Shown: positions 8,350 to 17,775, numbered from the stretch's first letter. The stretch is 64,000 nt of DNA from CAZEWZ01 sp964516765 (GCA_964516765.1 CAZEWZ010000007.1:7094-71093); one strand, 5' to 3'. A program made the numbers and translations. Notes: a model not told the origin generated them from the letters alone.

Positions 8350-11300
8350 ATGAAAAAAGCAGTATTTATTTCTTGTATGTTAAGTATTAATGCCTTTGCT
8401 CAAAATACTTCTCTACAATTGTTAGAAAACACATCCCGATCAAGTCAATTTATTTTTCAAACTGGAGCGCTTGAATTTAAGACATCTGAATTCCAAAATG
8501 ATTATTTCACTCTATTAGAGATGGAAGGCATGACAAAATCTTACGACATAGGTAATCCAGACCTTCCAGTATTTACCAAGTTGATTGAAGTCCCAGCCGA
8601 GGGAGATATTTCGATTGATATATTTCAAAAGAATTTTATTGAGATTGATCTAGCTCAAGTGGGTTTTCCTTATCAAGTATTCCCCTCACAGCCTTCCAGA
8701 AGTAAAAAGCACCTAGCGGCAGAAATACGCTTAATTTTCAATAATCAGACTTACTCTGTAGATGAATTTTATTCTCAAGATCTAATTTCAGTCGAGAGAA
8801 TTGGAGTGATGCGAGGAAAGTCCATTGCTAGATTGCAAATTGCACCATTATCATACAACCCTCTAACGAATTCTATATTAGAGGTAGAATATATCCAATT
8901 TAATTTAGCATTTGAAAATTCTATTCAACCGGTAAAGTCTGTCTATCAATCTCCATCATTTGAAACACATTTTTCCAAGTTAGCCAATCAGAGCTATTCT
9001 AAAAGCAATTTTTCTAATGCTCCTATACAAATGATTCTTCTTGCGGACCCCATGTTTGAAGATGCTTTACAAGATTTTATACAATGGAAAACAAGGAAAG
9101 GAATTCAAGTTATTGAGGTATATAAAGGTCAAGATGGCGTTGGAAATACTGCAGAATCAATGAAAGCCTATGTACAATCTATCTATGAAAATGCCACAGA
9201 TGATACTGGTGCTCCCACTTATTTGTTAATCGTTGGGGACCATGAACAAATGCCGAGTTTTGATGAAGGGCAGCATGTCTCAGATATGTATTATTGTGAG
9301 TTTGATGGAGATGGAGATTACCTGCCTGAAATGTTTTATGGTCGGTTTTCAGCTAATTCAGTGTCAGAACTTTTACCTCAAATTGAGAAAACTCTTCAAT
9401 ATGAGCAATATACCATGTCTGACCCTACCTATTTAGATGAAATGCTCATGGTAGCAGGAGTAGATTCTTACTTTGCCTCGACTCATGGAAACGGTCAAAT
9501 AAATTATGGTACTGATTATTATTTTAATTCCGCACATGATTTAACTACCCATACTTTTTTGTATCCTGAGTCTGATACCCAAGCTGCGGAACAAGCAATT
9601 GTTGACCATATTAGTGAAGGAGTTGGTTTTGCAAATTATACTGCTCATTGTGGACCAGCTGGTTGGTCAGACCCTTCTTTTGAAGTGTATGATGTTATCT
9701 CTCTTCAAAATGAAGACCAATACGGTCTATTCATTGGTAATTGTTGCCAATCTAATACTTTTGATGGAACTACCTGTTTAGGGGAAGCCCTCCTTCGAGC
9801 AGAAAAGAAAGGTGCAGTAGGATATATTGGTGCTACAAACAACACCCTTTGGGATGAAGATTTTTATTGGGGCGTTGGAAATGGGCCTATATCAGCTAAT
9901 CCTACCTATAACGAATCCTCTGCGGCAGTTTATGACTGCACTTTTCATGAAAATGAAGAGGTCGAAGAAATTTGGACAATCACTCAAGGTCAGATGCTTC
10001 AGGCAGGAAATTGGGCTGTTTCTGAGTCTAATGCAGATGATAAGTATTACTGGGAAATATATATGTTAATGGGAGACCCAACAGTACTTACTTATTATGG
10101 TAGGCCATCAATCCTTGAAGTAGTGCATTCAGATGTATTGCCTCTTGGCGCATCAAGTCTAAATATTTCTACAGAGCAATATACTTATGTAGCAATCAAT
10201 CAATCTGGAGTCCTATTAGATGCTTCATATTCTGATGTATCTGGAGATGTAACTCTTTCTTTTGATCCGCTTAACAACATCGATCCTATAGAAATTGTTG
10301 CCAGCAAACAAAATAAACAAATATATATATCAGAAGTTAATGTCATTGCTTCAGATGCACCATTTATTGTGTATTCTGGATTGAGTATCAATGATGGAGA
10401 TTCAGGTAATGGACTAGCTGAATCTGGAGAAAGTTTTAATGTAGATGTTAATCTTCATAATTATGGTGTGGAACCATCAAGTTCTCTTCAATTTACTGTT
10501 AATACTAGTAATTCTGATGTGGTTATCAGTTCAAACCCAATTTCTATTGAAGATATGCCTGGTGAAGGAGACACAACAATAATAGATGCTTTTTCCATTG
10601 AATTACAAGGTATGTTCCAGGATCAAGATCCCGTTTCTCTTATTTTTACTGTTTCAGATGCAGAAGGTAACGAATGGATTACTTATGGAAGTTTCTTAGT
10701 CAATGCTCCATTCTTAGATGTCAGTTCTCACAGTTTAAATGATTCAGATGAAAATGGTTTTCTAGATTTTGGAGAATCAGCCGAATTATATCTATATCTT
10801 AACAATACCGGACATGCCAATAGCTCCGGGGGTATTGCCAGTATATCGTCCGATTTCAGTTATTTAGAAATATTAGACAATGAAGTTTCTTTTGACGCAT
10901 TTGCTCAAGGCCAACAAAGTATATTATCATTTCCTATCATGTTATCCGATGATGCACCCCCAGGTCAATCTTATTCCATAAATATTGATATAATTAACGA
11001 AGAGGGCTATTCGGATGCGTATTCGGTGACTTTTGAAACATCAAATTGTCCTTTGGCAGCAATGGAAGTCGAATTAAATTTAGCCACTGATTGGTTTGCT
11101 GATGAGATATTATGGCAGCTTTCTAATACTCAAGGGGAAGTTATAGGCTTTGCTGATTTTAATTCCTTAGAAAGTCAAACGACTTATCAGGATTTATTTT
11201 GTATTATTCCTAATTCGTATTTGACATTTACAATAGAAGATAATTATGGAGATGGATTAAATTCCGAGGGTTATACTATCACGGTTTGTGGCCAAACTAT

Positions 11301-11700
11301 TGCGTCAGGAAGTGATTATGGTAATGGTGAATCAATATCTTTTATTGCTGGGTGTGACCAATCTTTGATGTTAGGATGTACTAATATTGAAGCTGCTAAT
11401 TATAATGAAGCTGCTATTGTTGAAGACGGTTCTTGTGAATCTGGTATTGGATTTACAGAGCTGGAAAATAAGCTTATTATTTTCCCAAATCCGGCAAAAA
11501 ATATACTCTTTGTTCGCAGCGAAGGTTTACTTATTGAGTCACTTTATGTTATGGATCTGTCTGGTAAGAAGTTAATTTCTTTTTTTCCCATTGACGGTCT
11601 CCAAGAGATTAATTTAATGGGACTTGATGTAGGATCATATCTCATTATTGTACAAACCTTAGATGGACTATCGATTAGAAAAAGTTTAATCATACACTAA
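8350..11700 (+). CDS. Secreted C25 (gingipain-family) cysteine peptidase with T9SS sorting domain
   Basis: This 1116-residue exported protease begins with a signal peptide ending at about residue 18 (NAFAQ). A propeptide-like region precedes the C25 caspase-fold domain at about residues 220-615. The probable catalytic pair is His433 (in TAHCG) and Cys465 or Cys466 (in GNCCQSN). Cys466 lies 33 residues after the His, the spacing I recall for gingipain R. Two or more beta-sandwich domains follow, then an NYN/DGSC-type repeat at about residues 1012-1035, and a type A T9SS C-terminal domain (FPNPAKN...YLIIVQ). The T9SS should carry it to the cell surface or outside. It could act as a nutritional protease or as a sortase-like PorU relative. 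PorU is usually the longer, conserved form and lacks such a C-terminal domain, so a cargo protease is favoured. Confidence 0.88.
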   Translation: MKKAVFISCMLSINAFAQNTSLQLLENTSRSSQFIFQTGALEFKTSEFQNDYFTLLEMEGMTKSYDIGNPDLPVFTKLIEVPAEGDISIDIFQKNFIEIDLAQVGFPYQVFPSQPSRSKKHLAAEIRLIFNNQTYSVDEFYSQDLISVERIGVMRGKSIARLQIAPLSYNPLTNSILEVEYIQFNLAFENSIQPVKSVYQSPSFETHFSKLANQSYSKSNFSNAPIQMILLADPMFEDALQDFIQWKTRKGIQVIEVYKGQDGVGNTAESMKAYVQSIYENATDDTGAPTYLLIVGDHEQMPSFDEGQHVSDMYYCEFDGDGDYLPEMFYGRFSANSVSELLPQIEKTLQYEQYTMSDPTYLDEMLMVAGVDSYFASTHGNGQINYGTDYYFNSAHDLTTHTFLYPESDTQAAEQAIVDHISEGVGFANYTAHCGPAGWSDPSFEVYDVISLQNEDQYGLFIGNCCQSNTFDGTTCLGEALLRAEKKGAVGYIGATNNTLWDEDFYWGVGNGPISANPTYNESSAAVYDCTFHENEEVEEIWTITQGQMLQAGNWAVSESNADDKYYWEIYMLMGDPTVLTYYGRPSILEVVHSDVLPLGASSLNISTEQYTYVAINQSGVLLDASYSDVSGDVTLSFDPLNNIDPIEIVASKQNKQIYISEVNVIASDAPFIVYSGLSINDGDSGNGLAESGESFNVDVNLHNYGVEPSSSLQFTVNTSNSDVVISSNPISIEDMPGEGDTTIIDAFSIELQGMFQDQDPVSLIFTVSDAEGNEWITYGSFLVNAPFLDVSSHSLNDSDENGFLDFGESAELYLYLNNTGHANSSGGIASISSDFSYLEILDNEVSFDAFAQGQQSILSFPIMLSDDAPPGQSYSINIDIINEEGYSDAYSVTFETSNCPLAAMEVELNLATDWFADEILWQLSNTQGEVIGFADFNSLESQTTYQDLFCIIPNSYLTFTIEDNYGDGLNSEGYTITVCGQTIASGSDYGNGESISFIAGCDQSLMLGCTNIEAANYNEAAIVEDGSCESGIGFTELENKLIIFPNPAKNILFVRSEGLLIESLYVMDLSGKKLISFFPIDGLQEINLMGLDVGSYLIIVQTLDGLSIRKSLIIH

Positions 11701-11708
11701 AATGTTAT

Positions 11709-11737
11709 AAAAAAGGCTTGCGTTAGGAAGCTTTTTT
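11709..11737. terminator. Bidirectional rho-independent terminator
   Basis: A run of A, then GCTT, an 8-base loop, AAGC and a run of six T form a stem with one bulged G. It lies between the convergent C25 peptidase gene and the outer-membrane barrel gene and can serve both strands. Confidence 0.65.
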
Positions 11738-11751
11738 AATAGCCTTGGGGA

Positions 11752-12879
11752 CTAAAAGCTCATTTGAAGTCTGGTAAATAAGATTTTATTTATACTTTCT
11801 AATTCCTCACTTAGTTTCATCCACGTACTCTGGCTACTGATTATTAAATCCAGGGAATCAGATACGGAGCAGATGATTTGTGGGTTCAGAAAGACAAAGT
11901 CTAATTTCCCGTCATGAATTACTGCGGCCCCAATTTGCACTAAAGGATGAAGTGGGTAATTAATTTGATACAGAAAATTATATTGAAACGGCATAGGGTT
12001 TTTCGCAGAAATTTTGGGTGAAAAAAGAGTAAATGGACTGAAAGCCTCCACTTGATTCCTATATAAACAACCTATGCTAAGATACAAACCACTCTTAAAA
12101 CTATAGTCACTACTGATACTTCCAAGCCAAGAGTATTCTGATGTATTAAAATTTGAGAATGACGCAAATTCTCCTTTAAATCCTGCACCCTTTATTTGTC
12201 CAGCCCATCCGATACCTAAACTATAGTCGTCAAAATACTTCCCTGCCAGGATTTGAAAATCATAGCTTTTTATATTAAAATTATAGAGTCCAGCCATAAT
12301 ATCTTTGTTTAAGGCCCACTCAACAGACTCGTTATTTTTTCTAAAATACTCAATTCTCAAGGCATCTGCTCCTGGCCTTTCTATATAGTCGAAGTCAAAA
12401 AAGTCAGTTTGATTGAATAAATCATGAGAGTTCCAGTAATTTTGAATTCCCCAGTTTATTCTTTGTCTTCCATATCGGATTTTCCATTTTCCATTTTCCC
12501 ATTGTGCGTATAATCGATCTATTTGATGGTGAATCCCAAGTTTTTTTTCTTGTAAAGAACTGAATTGTAATGATGATGTTTCCAAGCCATCTCTGAAATT
12601 AAATAAATTTTCTTCCCACTGATAGCCCGAAAATAATCGGTTTCTTACACTAATGTGAGCGCTCAAATGGTCTTCGTGGTAAATATGCCCATTCCATCTA
12701 AAATGAATTTGTTGATCTCTCCAGTCGGATGGAATAGAAATCAAGTCGCTTAATTCTGGATTATAAAATTGAAAGCTGTTTAAATTGCTAGCGTAGTAGT
12801 TATGTTCGAAAATAGTTTGGGCCTGAAGCCATTGAAATATTGACAAGCATAAAATCAGAATATATTTAAACTGATTCAT
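11752..12879 (-). CDS. Putative outer-membrane beta-barrel protein of an ABC/LolA-like export cassette
   Basis: I do not recognise a named family. The preferred ATG (12879) gives a clear signal peptide (MNQFKYILILCLSIFQWLQAQ, cleavage about residue 20). The ATG six codons upstream would bury it and lengthen the overlap with the previous gene. The 375-residue protein is full of alternating aromatic/polar segments ending in Phe or Tyr, with RYGRQRINWG around a porin-like turn and a final LFTRLQMSF typical of outer-membrane barrels. It overlaps the ATPase gene by 14 bases and is the last gene of the LolA-like/FtsX/FtsX/ABC run. It may be the exit pore or acceptor for whatever that system moves. 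Location is well supported; function is inference. Confidence 0.6.
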   Translation of the reverse strand: MNQFKYILILCLSIFQWLQAQTIFEHNYYASNLNSFQFYNPELSDLISIPSDWRDQQIHFRWNGHIYHEDHLSAHISVRNRLFSGYQWEENLFNFRDGLETSSLQFSSLQEKKLGIHHQIDRLYAQWENGKWKIRYGRQRINWGIQNYWNSHDLFNQTDFFDFDYIERPGADALRIEYFRKNNESVEWALNKDIMAGLYNFNIKSYDFQILAGKYFDDYSLGIGWAGQIKGAGFKGEFASFSNFNTSEYSWLGSISSDYSFKSGLYLSIGCLYRNQVEAFSPFTLFSPKISAKNPMPFQYNFLYQINYPLHPLVQIGAAVIHDGKLDFVFLNPQIICSVSDSLDLIISSQSTWMKLSEELESINKILFTRLQMSF

Positions 12880-13549
12880 CACTAATGATTTTTCCATCTT
12901 CTATTGTTATAATTCTTTTTGCTTTATCAATAACTCTTTGGTCGTGAGTGGAAAACAAAAAGGTGATATTTTCTTTTTCATTCATTTCTGCCATGATGTC
13001 TAGCAAAGTTGAGGTAGAACTACTGTCTAAGTTGGCAGTAGGCTCATCCGCAAGAATAAATCTAGGTTTTGAGGCTAGGGCTCTGGCGACTGCTACTCTT
13101 TGTTGTTGTCCACCAGACAATTGGTTAGGACGTGATTTTAGTTTTTCAGACAATCCTACTTCAATTAAAAGCTCTTTACTTCTTTTTTTTCGGTCTTTTT
13201 CAGGAATTCCCTGAAGAAGCATTATGAATTCTACATTTTCTTGGGCCGTAAGTACTGGAATAAGATTATATGCCTGAAAGACAAATCCAATGTTTTTTAG
13301 CCGAAAGTCAATCATGTCATTTTCATTAAGGGAACTAATATCTTTTCCGTCAATTTCTACAATCCCTTCACTTATTGAATCTAATCCACCAATCATATTT
13401 AGTAGCGTTGTTTTCCCAGACCCTGAAGGGCCTACTATTGCTGTAAATTCTCCTTGATGAATACTCAAATCTACTTGCTGAACAGCTCTTACCTCCAAGT
13501 CATTATTTTTGTAAATTTTGCTAAGCTTAGTGGTTTTTATAATTTCCAT
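12866..13549 (-). CDS. ABC transporter ATP-binding protein, LolD/MacB type
   Basis: This ATPase energises the two FtsX-type permeases encoded just upstream. It has Walker A GPSGSGKTT (residues 40-48), a Q-loop in FVFQAYNL, the signature LSGGQQQR (144-151), Walker B FILADE (164-169) and the switch His in FSTHDQ. The 227-residue length and the sequence place it in the LolD/MacB/FtsE group rather than importer ATPases. It begins one base after the second permease gene and overlaps the barrel gene. The partner LolA-like and barrel genes suggest lipoprotein or lipid export rather than drug efflux. Confidence 0.9.
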   Translation of the reverse strand: MEIIKTTKLSKIYKNNDLEVRAVQQVDLSIHQGEFTAIVGPSGSGKTTLLNMIGGLDSISEGIVEIDGKDISSLNENDMIDFRLKNIGFVFQAYNLIPVLTAQENVEFIMLLQGIPEKDRKKRSKELLIEVGLSEKLKSRPNQLSGGQQQRVAVARALASKPRFILADEPTANLDSSSTSTLLDIMAEMNEKENITFLFSTHDQRVIDKAKRIITIEDGKIISDESV

Positions 13550-13550
13550 A

Positions 13551-14768
13551 TTAAAGAGTTCTAATTGCTTCGGTTGGTTTTAATTTAAGTGCTTTTTTGG
13601 AGGGATATATTGCTGCTATGAGTGTGAACAGAAAAACCATCAAACCAATAAATAAATAGAATTTTGGCTCAATCACTGGATATATATGGTTGGATAGGCC
13701 TACAGACTCCAGGCCATCCCCTACAATAGAAAGATCAATACCTGTTTTTGATGTAATGCTAATAGTTAAGAAACCTAATAGCATACCAGTTGGAGCCCCG
13801 ACTATTGAGAGAAATAGTGTTTCTATAATAATCAAAGAAAAAACTTTAGATTTATTCATGCCAATGGCCATAAGCATTCCTAATTCTTTTCTTCTTTCAA
13901 AAACAGCCATAAGCATGGTATTGATGATTCCGAAAATAAGTGCCAACATGATAATAATCATAATCAAGAACAGCCAGGTTTCCATTACTTCGTCTGCATA
14001 TGCAAGTTCAGGTGAAATAGCTTTCCAATCTTTTATAACATAGCCATCTAATTTACATTCTAAGGCGATTTGAGTTAGATCAACATCTTTTAAGCTAGTA
14101 CACAAAATGGCTACTTGATGATAGCCTGTATTCTTGATAAGACGATGTAAATCTTTATTTTCAACGAATAAATGGCTCTCATCGTATTTACTATATTGGG
14201 TTTTGTAAATCCCACAGATTCGAAAAGCACCTGTAATAATATTGTTTTCATTGTCTTGAAATGTCAAAACTACCTTTGAATTTATACGAACATTCAACTT
14301 TTCTGCCAATGATTCCCCAATGAGCAATGCATTTTTTCTCTTTGTGTCAAAATAAGTCCCTTTTTTAAGGTTATTAATAATGTTACTAACCTCTTTTTCT
14401 TGAGTTCGGTTAACTCCTATAATTTGAACCCCATTACTCTTCACTGGCGAGCTGACCATTCCAAACATCATTGATCGAAGTGCATAAGCCTTTATTTTGT
14501 CTTCTTTATCAAGAGTTTCAGTCAGAGCATCAATATTATCAAGAACATATTTATTCTCAAAGTCATTATCGTATTCTGGGTGAAGAATCTGAATGTGTGA
14601 TGTGTAGTTTTGAATACTACTGAGTGTGCGTTGTTTGTTCAGTCCATAGCAAAAGGCTACAACAAATATTCCTGCCCAGATTCCTAGTACAATAGAACTG
14701 ATCACAATCATTGAACGAAGGGGAGTTCGCCAGATATTTCTCCAAGCAATTTTTATAGTTGTTTTCAT
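13551..14768 (-). CDS. FtsX/MacB-like ABC permease (second of pair)
   Basis: This 405-residue inner-membrane permease has the MacB/LolCE layout: one N-terminal membrane helix (about residues 18-42), a large periplasmic MacB_PCD domain (about 45-265) and three C-terminal helices. The FtsX block contains FERRKELGMLMAIGMNKSKVF, the coupling-helix region of this family. It overlaps the other permease gene by one base (TAATG) and is one base from the ATPase gene, so a heterodimeric transporter like LolCE is likely. The substrate cannot be read from the sequence. Confidence 0.87.
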   Translation of the reverse strand: MKTTIKIAWRNIWRTPLRSMIVISSIVLGIWAGIFVVAFCYGLNKQRTLSSIQNYTSHIQILHPEYDNDFENKYVLDNIDALTETLDKEDKIKAYALRSMMFGMVSSPVKSNGVQIIGVNRTQEKEVSNIINNLKKGTYFDTKRKNALLIGESLAEKLNVRINSKVVLTFQDNENNIITGAFRICGIYKTQYSKYDESHLFVENKDLHRLIKNTGYHQVAILCTSLKDVDLTQIALECKLDGYVIKDWKAISPELAYADEVMETWLFLIMIIIMLALIFGIINTMLMAVFERRKELGMLMAIGMNKSKVFSLIIIETLFLSIVGAPTGMLLGFLTISITSKTGIDLSIVGDGLESVGLSNHIYPVIEPKFYLFIGLMVFLFTLIAAIYPSKKALKLKPTEAIRTL

Positions 14769-15991
14769 TAAACTTTCATTGCTTTAACTGGTTGAAGTCG
14801 CAGAATAGTTATGATAGGGTAAATACAACATAGCAAGACAATAAACAATACTATACAAGAATGGTTGAAAGCTATATTTATATCTAGAGAGGCGGGAATA
14901 ATCGGTTCAAAACCAAAAGCTTCAATCGATTCAGCCGCTTTTTCCTGTAGTCGAATCGGATTTAAATAAAAATAATATCGGACTGGACTTACACCAATTA
15001 CCCCCAGAATAACTCCTAATAGTCCCATCATTAGACTCTCTAAGAGTAGGGTAATAATTAGTCTTCCTTTCTTCATCCCAATCGATACCAAAATCCCAAA
15101 TTCATACATGCGTTCCGCAGTCATCATAACAAGAGTTCCTAATATTCCCAAAGTTATAATCATGTAAAGGATCCCCAGAATAATAATTCCTCCAGCACTG
15201 TCGGCCTGAATAGTTTGAACCAATTCGGGAAGCAGACTTCTCCAGTCTAGAAGCTCGTATTTGTCCAAATTCATTTTTTTGAGTAGTGAGTTTTTAGTTC
15301 TACTCAGTTTCGAAGGCTCATCAATTTGTAGTACGAGTGAAGTAAGCCGTCTAGGAGCATCATAAAGCTCTTGTGCTGCAAGAAGTGGCATGAATATCAT
15401 TCTGTCGTTAAGGTTAGGCACGGGGAGTCTAATAATTCCTTGTATACGAAATATTCCATTTGCACTAGCACCATGATAGCCTTGTCCCATTAGAATTAGA
15501 CTGTCTCCTACTTCAAGATTGTAATATTCAGCTAATCCTTCACTCAAAAGAATGGCATCGCAAGTGCTCAATGGAAATTCTCCAGCTTGCATTTTAGAAC
15601 GCAACTTCATTAGTTGGTCTTCCTTGTAGAAGTCTACCCCCATTACAATCGCACCTTTTGTTAAATTATTGGACACCGTTAATGCGAAGCTTTCTAGTCG
15701 CTCATTGAAATTGCCAATATTTTCCGATGTATTAATCAGGTCTAGAAGTTCAGCATCAAGGACAAAGCTATTATCTATGCTTTGTTCTTTCCAGAATCCA
15801 TTTTGATGCACTTGAAGATAACCGGTATACATGCCTACCATATTTTCAATCATCTTATTATATACTCCAATTTGGAAAGATCTAGCAAATACAGCAAAAA
15901 AAACTGCAAAAAATATTGAGGAAATAGTAATAACACTTCTTCGTTTATTTCTCCAAATATTTCTCCATGCCATAAAAAAGATCATTTTCAT
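14768..15991 (-). CDS. FtsX/MacB-like ABC permease (first of pair)
   Basis: This is a 407-residue paralogue of the neighbouring permease with the same plan: an N-terminal helix after the positively charged WRNIWRNKRRS, a periplasmic domain of about 220 residues, and a C-terminal three-helix FtsX block with RMYEFGILVSIGMKKGRL. Both permeases start with the related MAWRNIWR/IAWRNIWR motif, suggesting an old duplication. The start overlaps the stop of the LolA-like gene by one base. Together with the neighbours it is best read as the inner-membrane half of an export route. Confidence 0.87.
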   Translation of the reverse strand: MKMIFFMAWRNIWRNKRRSVITISSIFFAVFFAVFARSFQIGVYNKMIENMVGMYTGYLQVHQNGFWKEQSIDNSFVLDAELLDLINTSENIGNFNERLESFALTVSNNLTKGAIVMGVDFYKEDQLMKLRSKMQAGEFPLSTCDAILLSEGLAEYYNLEVGDSLILMGQGYHGASANGIFRIQGIIRLPVPNLNDRMIFMPLLAAQELYDAPRRLTSLVLQIDEPSKLSRTKNSLLKKMNLDKYELLDWRSLLPELVQTIQADSAGGIIILGILYMIITLGILGTLVMMTAERMYEFGILVSIGMKKGRLIITLLLESLMMGLLGVILGVIGVSPVRYYFYLNPIRLQEKAAESIEAFGFEPIIPASLDINIAFNHSCIVLFIVLLCCIYPIITILRLQPVKAMKV

Positions 15992-16737
15992 TAGCGAAGT
16001 CTTTTCATATTTTGTTTGGTAAAAAAGTTCTCTTCAATATCCACATCAAAAGTCAGAGATCTATATTTAAGAATTGTTTTTTGCCCCTCCTCTTCTATTG
16101 GTTTCATGACTATTATGGAGGGAATAAGTTTATCTCCAAATAATTCGATTTTTGACGCAGTCATTTGGTTAATTAAAAATCCGTCTTCATCATAAAATTC
16201 TGAGGAGAGCTGCAGATAGTCTTCTTTATCAATGAAGGATCGAATTTTTCCCCAGACTACAGGTGCGTCAGGCTTTGGAGTAAGCTCAATACCGAAACAA
16301 GGCCTTCCAAGTAATATTGTATCTCCGATAATTTTATGTGTATAATCCATTAAGATTGAGGACTCCTTGACTAAATCATCATTAGTAAAGTCCGACCCCA
16401 TCCATGATTGCATCATCATTGATGGAGGTAGTTTAATTGTTTTTTCAATTTTTGGCTGCCAATTCCAGATTTCTTTATCTCTTTTCAGGAATACCGAACC
16501 TTTATCTCTGGATGGAGATTCTAGAAGAATGAATGAATATTCTGTTCCCAGAGACCAGACCTTGATATCCATTATTCTGGACCATTTAGGTCTTTTCACT
16601 TCGATGCTTATTTCAGCTATTGTGCTATTTCCTCTGATGTGATCTTCGGAGCGCCTAATAATTTCTGTTGCATCTTGCGCTTGACTTAAAAGTGAAAAAG
16701 CTAGAGATATTAGGGAAAGTAGTGAAGTATTATTCAT
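15991..16737 (-). CDS. LolA-like outer-membrane lipoprotein-sorting protein (TP0789-like family)
   Basis: This is a 248-residue periplasmic protein from the ATG at 16737, which gives a clean signal peptide ending ...LSQAQ. The upstream alternative adds 13 residues with no signal character. The segments TEIIRRSEDHIRGNSTIAEI, LLESPSRDKGSVFLK, WNWQPKIEKTIKLPPSMMMQSWMGSDF and YLQLSSEFYDEDG are characteristic of the LolA-like fold family that includes Treponema TP0789. These proteins have an open hydrophobic half-barrel that carries lipid or lipoprotein. Translation is coupled to the following permease by a one-base overlap. A periplasmic shuttle role between the permeases and the outer membrane is inferred from family and context. 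Confidence 0.78.
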   Translation of the reverse strand: MNNTSLLSLISLAFSLLSQAQDATEIIRRSEDHIRGNSTIAEISIEVKRPKWSRIMDIKVWSLGTEYSFILLESPSRDKGSVFLKRDKEIWNWQPKIEKTIKLPPSMMMQSWMGSDFTNDDLVKESSILMDYTHKIIGDTILLGRPCFGIELTPKPDAPVVWGKIRSFIDKEDYLQLSSEFYDEDGFLINQMTASKIELFGDKLIPSIIVMKPIEEEGQKTILKYRSLTFDVDIEENFFTKQNMKRLR

Positions 16738-16738
16738 A

Positions 16739-17206
16739 TTAGTATTTGATTCCAAGTTTATTGTATAAGAATGCAATTAACCAAGCAGGTCCAATTAATA
16801 AAAATTTCAGATCCTCGAAAAAAGAAGGTTTTACTCCTTCTATTTGATGCCCAATAAATTGCCCTATCCATGCAAGTACAAAAAGCACTATTGAGATCTC
16901 AAGCGTATAGTCTGTATTGTTAAGAAAACTAATAGCAATTCCGCACAAAAATGTGAAAAACCCAACACCGACAAACATTGGGAATGATAATTTTAGATAA
17001 AAAATCATTCCAAATATGACAAATAGGCTAGCGAGGTTTGAAAATTCATAAGGAATTATTGTTTCCAATAAAGTAATATGGATTTGAGAAAGTAACGCTA
17101 ACAGCGAAAAGAATATCACAGGCACACAAATCCAATGAATGTGTTTATTTGATTTGTTTTGATGACTTTCGCCGTATTTGTCGAGCCAATCTTGAATGTC
17201 GGTCAT
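16739..17206 (-). CDS. DUF962 / Mpo1-like membrane protein
   Basis: This 155-residue integral membrane protein opens with WLDKYGESHQNKSNKHIHWICVPVIFFSLLALL, the diagnostic DUF962 start. His residues in the HQN...NKHIHW part and in FIGHQIEG fit the metal-binding pattern of this family. Four hydrophobic stretches follow. Yeast Mpo1 is a 2-hydroxy fatty-acid dioxygenase; bacterial members are mostly untested. It ends one base before the LolA-like gene and follows purE by 42 bases on the same strand. A link to lipid turnover beside a possible lipid-export cassette is attractive but unproven. Confidence 0.8.
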   Translation of the reverse strand: MTDIQDWLDKYGESHQNKSNKHIHWICVPVIFFSLLALLSQIHITLLETIIPYEFSNLASLFVIFGMIFYLKLSFPMFVGVGFFTFLCGIAISFLNNTDYTLEISIVLFVLAWIGQFIGHQIEGVKPSFFEDLKFLLIGPAWLIAFLYNKLGIKY

Positions 17207-17248
17207 AAGTTGATGGTAAATATTTTGGAAAAAGGCTGATGACGAAAT

Positions 17249-17761
17249 TTATGATACTCTGAAGTTGAAAGTAAATTCACTCAAATCTTCATTAGCTTTG
17301 ATTATTTTTTCTTTCAGAGATTCTTTATAAACAAGTAGCTTTTCCATCACCTCTTTATCTCCTGTAGCAATCATTTGAACAGCTAAAATAGCTGCATTTA
17401 AAGAGGCGTCTAATCCAACCGTTGCTACAGGTATTCCGGGAGGCATCTGAAGAATAGACAAAATAGAATCCCAGCCGTCAATGGAAATTGAAGACCTACA
17501 AGGTACGCCAATAATTGGGAGCGGTGTAAATGCGGCCATTACTCCTGGAAGATGAGCTGCACCTCCTGCTCCGGCGATAATTACTTTAACTCCTTCCTTA
17601 GATGCTTTTGAGGCGTAGGCTTCTACTTGTTTTGGGGTCCTATGTGCCGAAAGCGCATTAACCTCGAAGGGGATTTCCATGTCATTTAAAAACTTCGCGG
17701 CCTTTTGCATTACGGGCCAATCTGAAGTACTTCCCATAATAATACTTACCATTGCTTTCAT
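17249..17761 (-). CDS. purE: 5-(carboxyamino)imidazole ribonucleotide mutase (PurE)
   Basis: PurE converts N5-CAIR to CAIR in purine synthesis. From the ATG at 17761 the protein is 170 residues and starts MKAMVSIIMGSTSDWPVM, matching the family. The longer frame starting at 17797 adds 12 residues not expected in PurE. Signature segments are the phosphate loop MGSTSDW, SAHRTP, GAGGAAHLPGVMA and the conserved PLPIIGVP. The usual partner purK is not in this window. A -7 box (17776-17783) lies 14 bases upstream. The gene is divergent from hpt, so two purine genes flank this intergenic region. Confidence 0.95.
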   Translation of the reverse strand: MKAMVSIIMGSTSDWPVMQKAAKFLNDMEIPFEVNALSAHRTPKQVEAYASKASKEGVKVIIAGAGGAAHLPGVMAAFTPLPIIGVPCRSSISIDGWDSILSILQMPPGIPVATVGLDASLNAAILAVQMIATGDKEVMEKLLVYKESLKEKIIKANEDLSEFTFNFRVS

Positions 17762-17775
17762 AGTTATCTTTTTTA

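Noticed and set aside
13690..14043. 117-residue plus-strand frame antisense to an FtsX-type permease
   Set aside because: It is the complement of membrane-helix codons in a well-supported gene and shows no independent features.
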